This document shows, one piece after another, positions 63,986-64,000 of a stretch of DNA of 64,000 nt (positions within the stretch are counted from its first letter, which is position 1; the number at the start of each line of letters is the position of its first letter). Below the pieces are notes generated by a model, which worked only from the letters and a program-made list of their open reading frames with translations, was not told where the DNA came from and did no database searches. The DNA is from Bradyrhizobium commune (GTDB taxonomy: Bacteria; Pseudomonadota; Alphaproteobacteria; Rhizobiales; Xanthobacteraceae): NCBI RefSeq assembly GCF_015624505.1, contig NZ_CP061379.1, positions 6,758,001 to 6,822,000 on the forward strand, in the 5' to 3' direction. The translations under genes and the position numbers were made by a program.

Positions 63986-64000
63986 CGACAGGTCGATGAC

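Overview
The window reads as chromosomal DNA from a high-GC alphaproteobacterium of the Bradyrhizobium / Nitrobacteraceae type. This is inferred from gene content (HisZ with a long HisG, a LpxK-KdtA-DUF374-DUF4170-CysQ-PmbA string, a CIRCE-controlled groESL, DUF2093, DUF2076 and DUF6101 proteins, a BacA-like ABC transporter) and from intergenic palindromic repeats of rhizobial type. No database search was possible. No tRNA, rRNA or CRISPR array was seen.

Layout. 1-2.4 kb: end of xseA, palindromic repeats, a secreted dienelactone-hydrolase-like protein lacking its nucleophile, small proteins. 2.5-4.0 kb: an IS701-family insertion sequence inside a palindromic repeat. 4.1-9.6 kb: a minus-strand operon with overlapping genes for lipid A/Kdo synthesis (lpxK, waaA, DUF374 acyltransferase, DUF4170), a CysQ-like phosphatase and PmbA. 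9.9-15.1 kb: DUF6101, ubiA, rsmE, an AraC regulator and a winged-helix protein in a lower-GC patch. 15.2-19.4 kb: hisZ-hisG, then a membrane glycosyltransferase with a ChbG/HpnK deacetylase. 19.5-27.1 kb: DUF2076, L,D-transpeptidase, CheZ-like protein, lipoprotein, groES-groEL, two secreted unknowns. 27.2-32.9 kb: lactate/glycolate permease divergent from a BacA-like ABC transporter, a TorF-type porin and a histone-H1-like protein. 32.9-38.8 kb: glycolate oxidase glcF-glcE and glcD, separated by an antibiotic-biosynthesis-type monooxygenase gene and an acyltransferase. 39-42.3 kb: cytochrome c, hydrolase, small secreted proteins, TPR protein, rpmJ. 42.4-49.3 kb: two MaoC-type hydratases divergent from an amidohydrolase around a 37-bp dyad, a GST, then a LysR regulator with a hydrolase and an old yellow enzyme. 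49.3-50.2 kb: gene debris (amidohydrolase scrap, frameshifted DUF4336). 50.4-54.5 kb: haloacid dehalogenase, YbaK deacylase, a class III cyclase with C-terminal membrane segments, an orphan Bug-type binding protein. 54.6-57.8 kb: LysR divergent from an SDR-pirin-WrbA operon. 58.1-64 kb: a surface-polysaccharide cluster (CelD-like acetyltransferase, O-antigen ligase/polymerase, three glycosyltransferases).

How it fits together. Most of the window is housekeeping: envelope synthesis, histidine synthesis, chaperonins, ubiquinone, ribosome and rRNA modification. Accessory parts are the carbon-acid modules (LctP with GlcDEF; MaoC pair with amidohydrolase), two LysR-linked electrophile/quinone redox modules, and the polysaccharide cluster. 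The most interesting unexplained signals are perfect or near-perfect dyads in three divergent intergenic regions (21269-21347, 35626-35651, 43453-43489), an alpha/beta hydrolase with alanine in place of the nucleophile, and small-scale decay around 49.3-50.1 kb. I found nothing I would confidently call a new multi-gene system.
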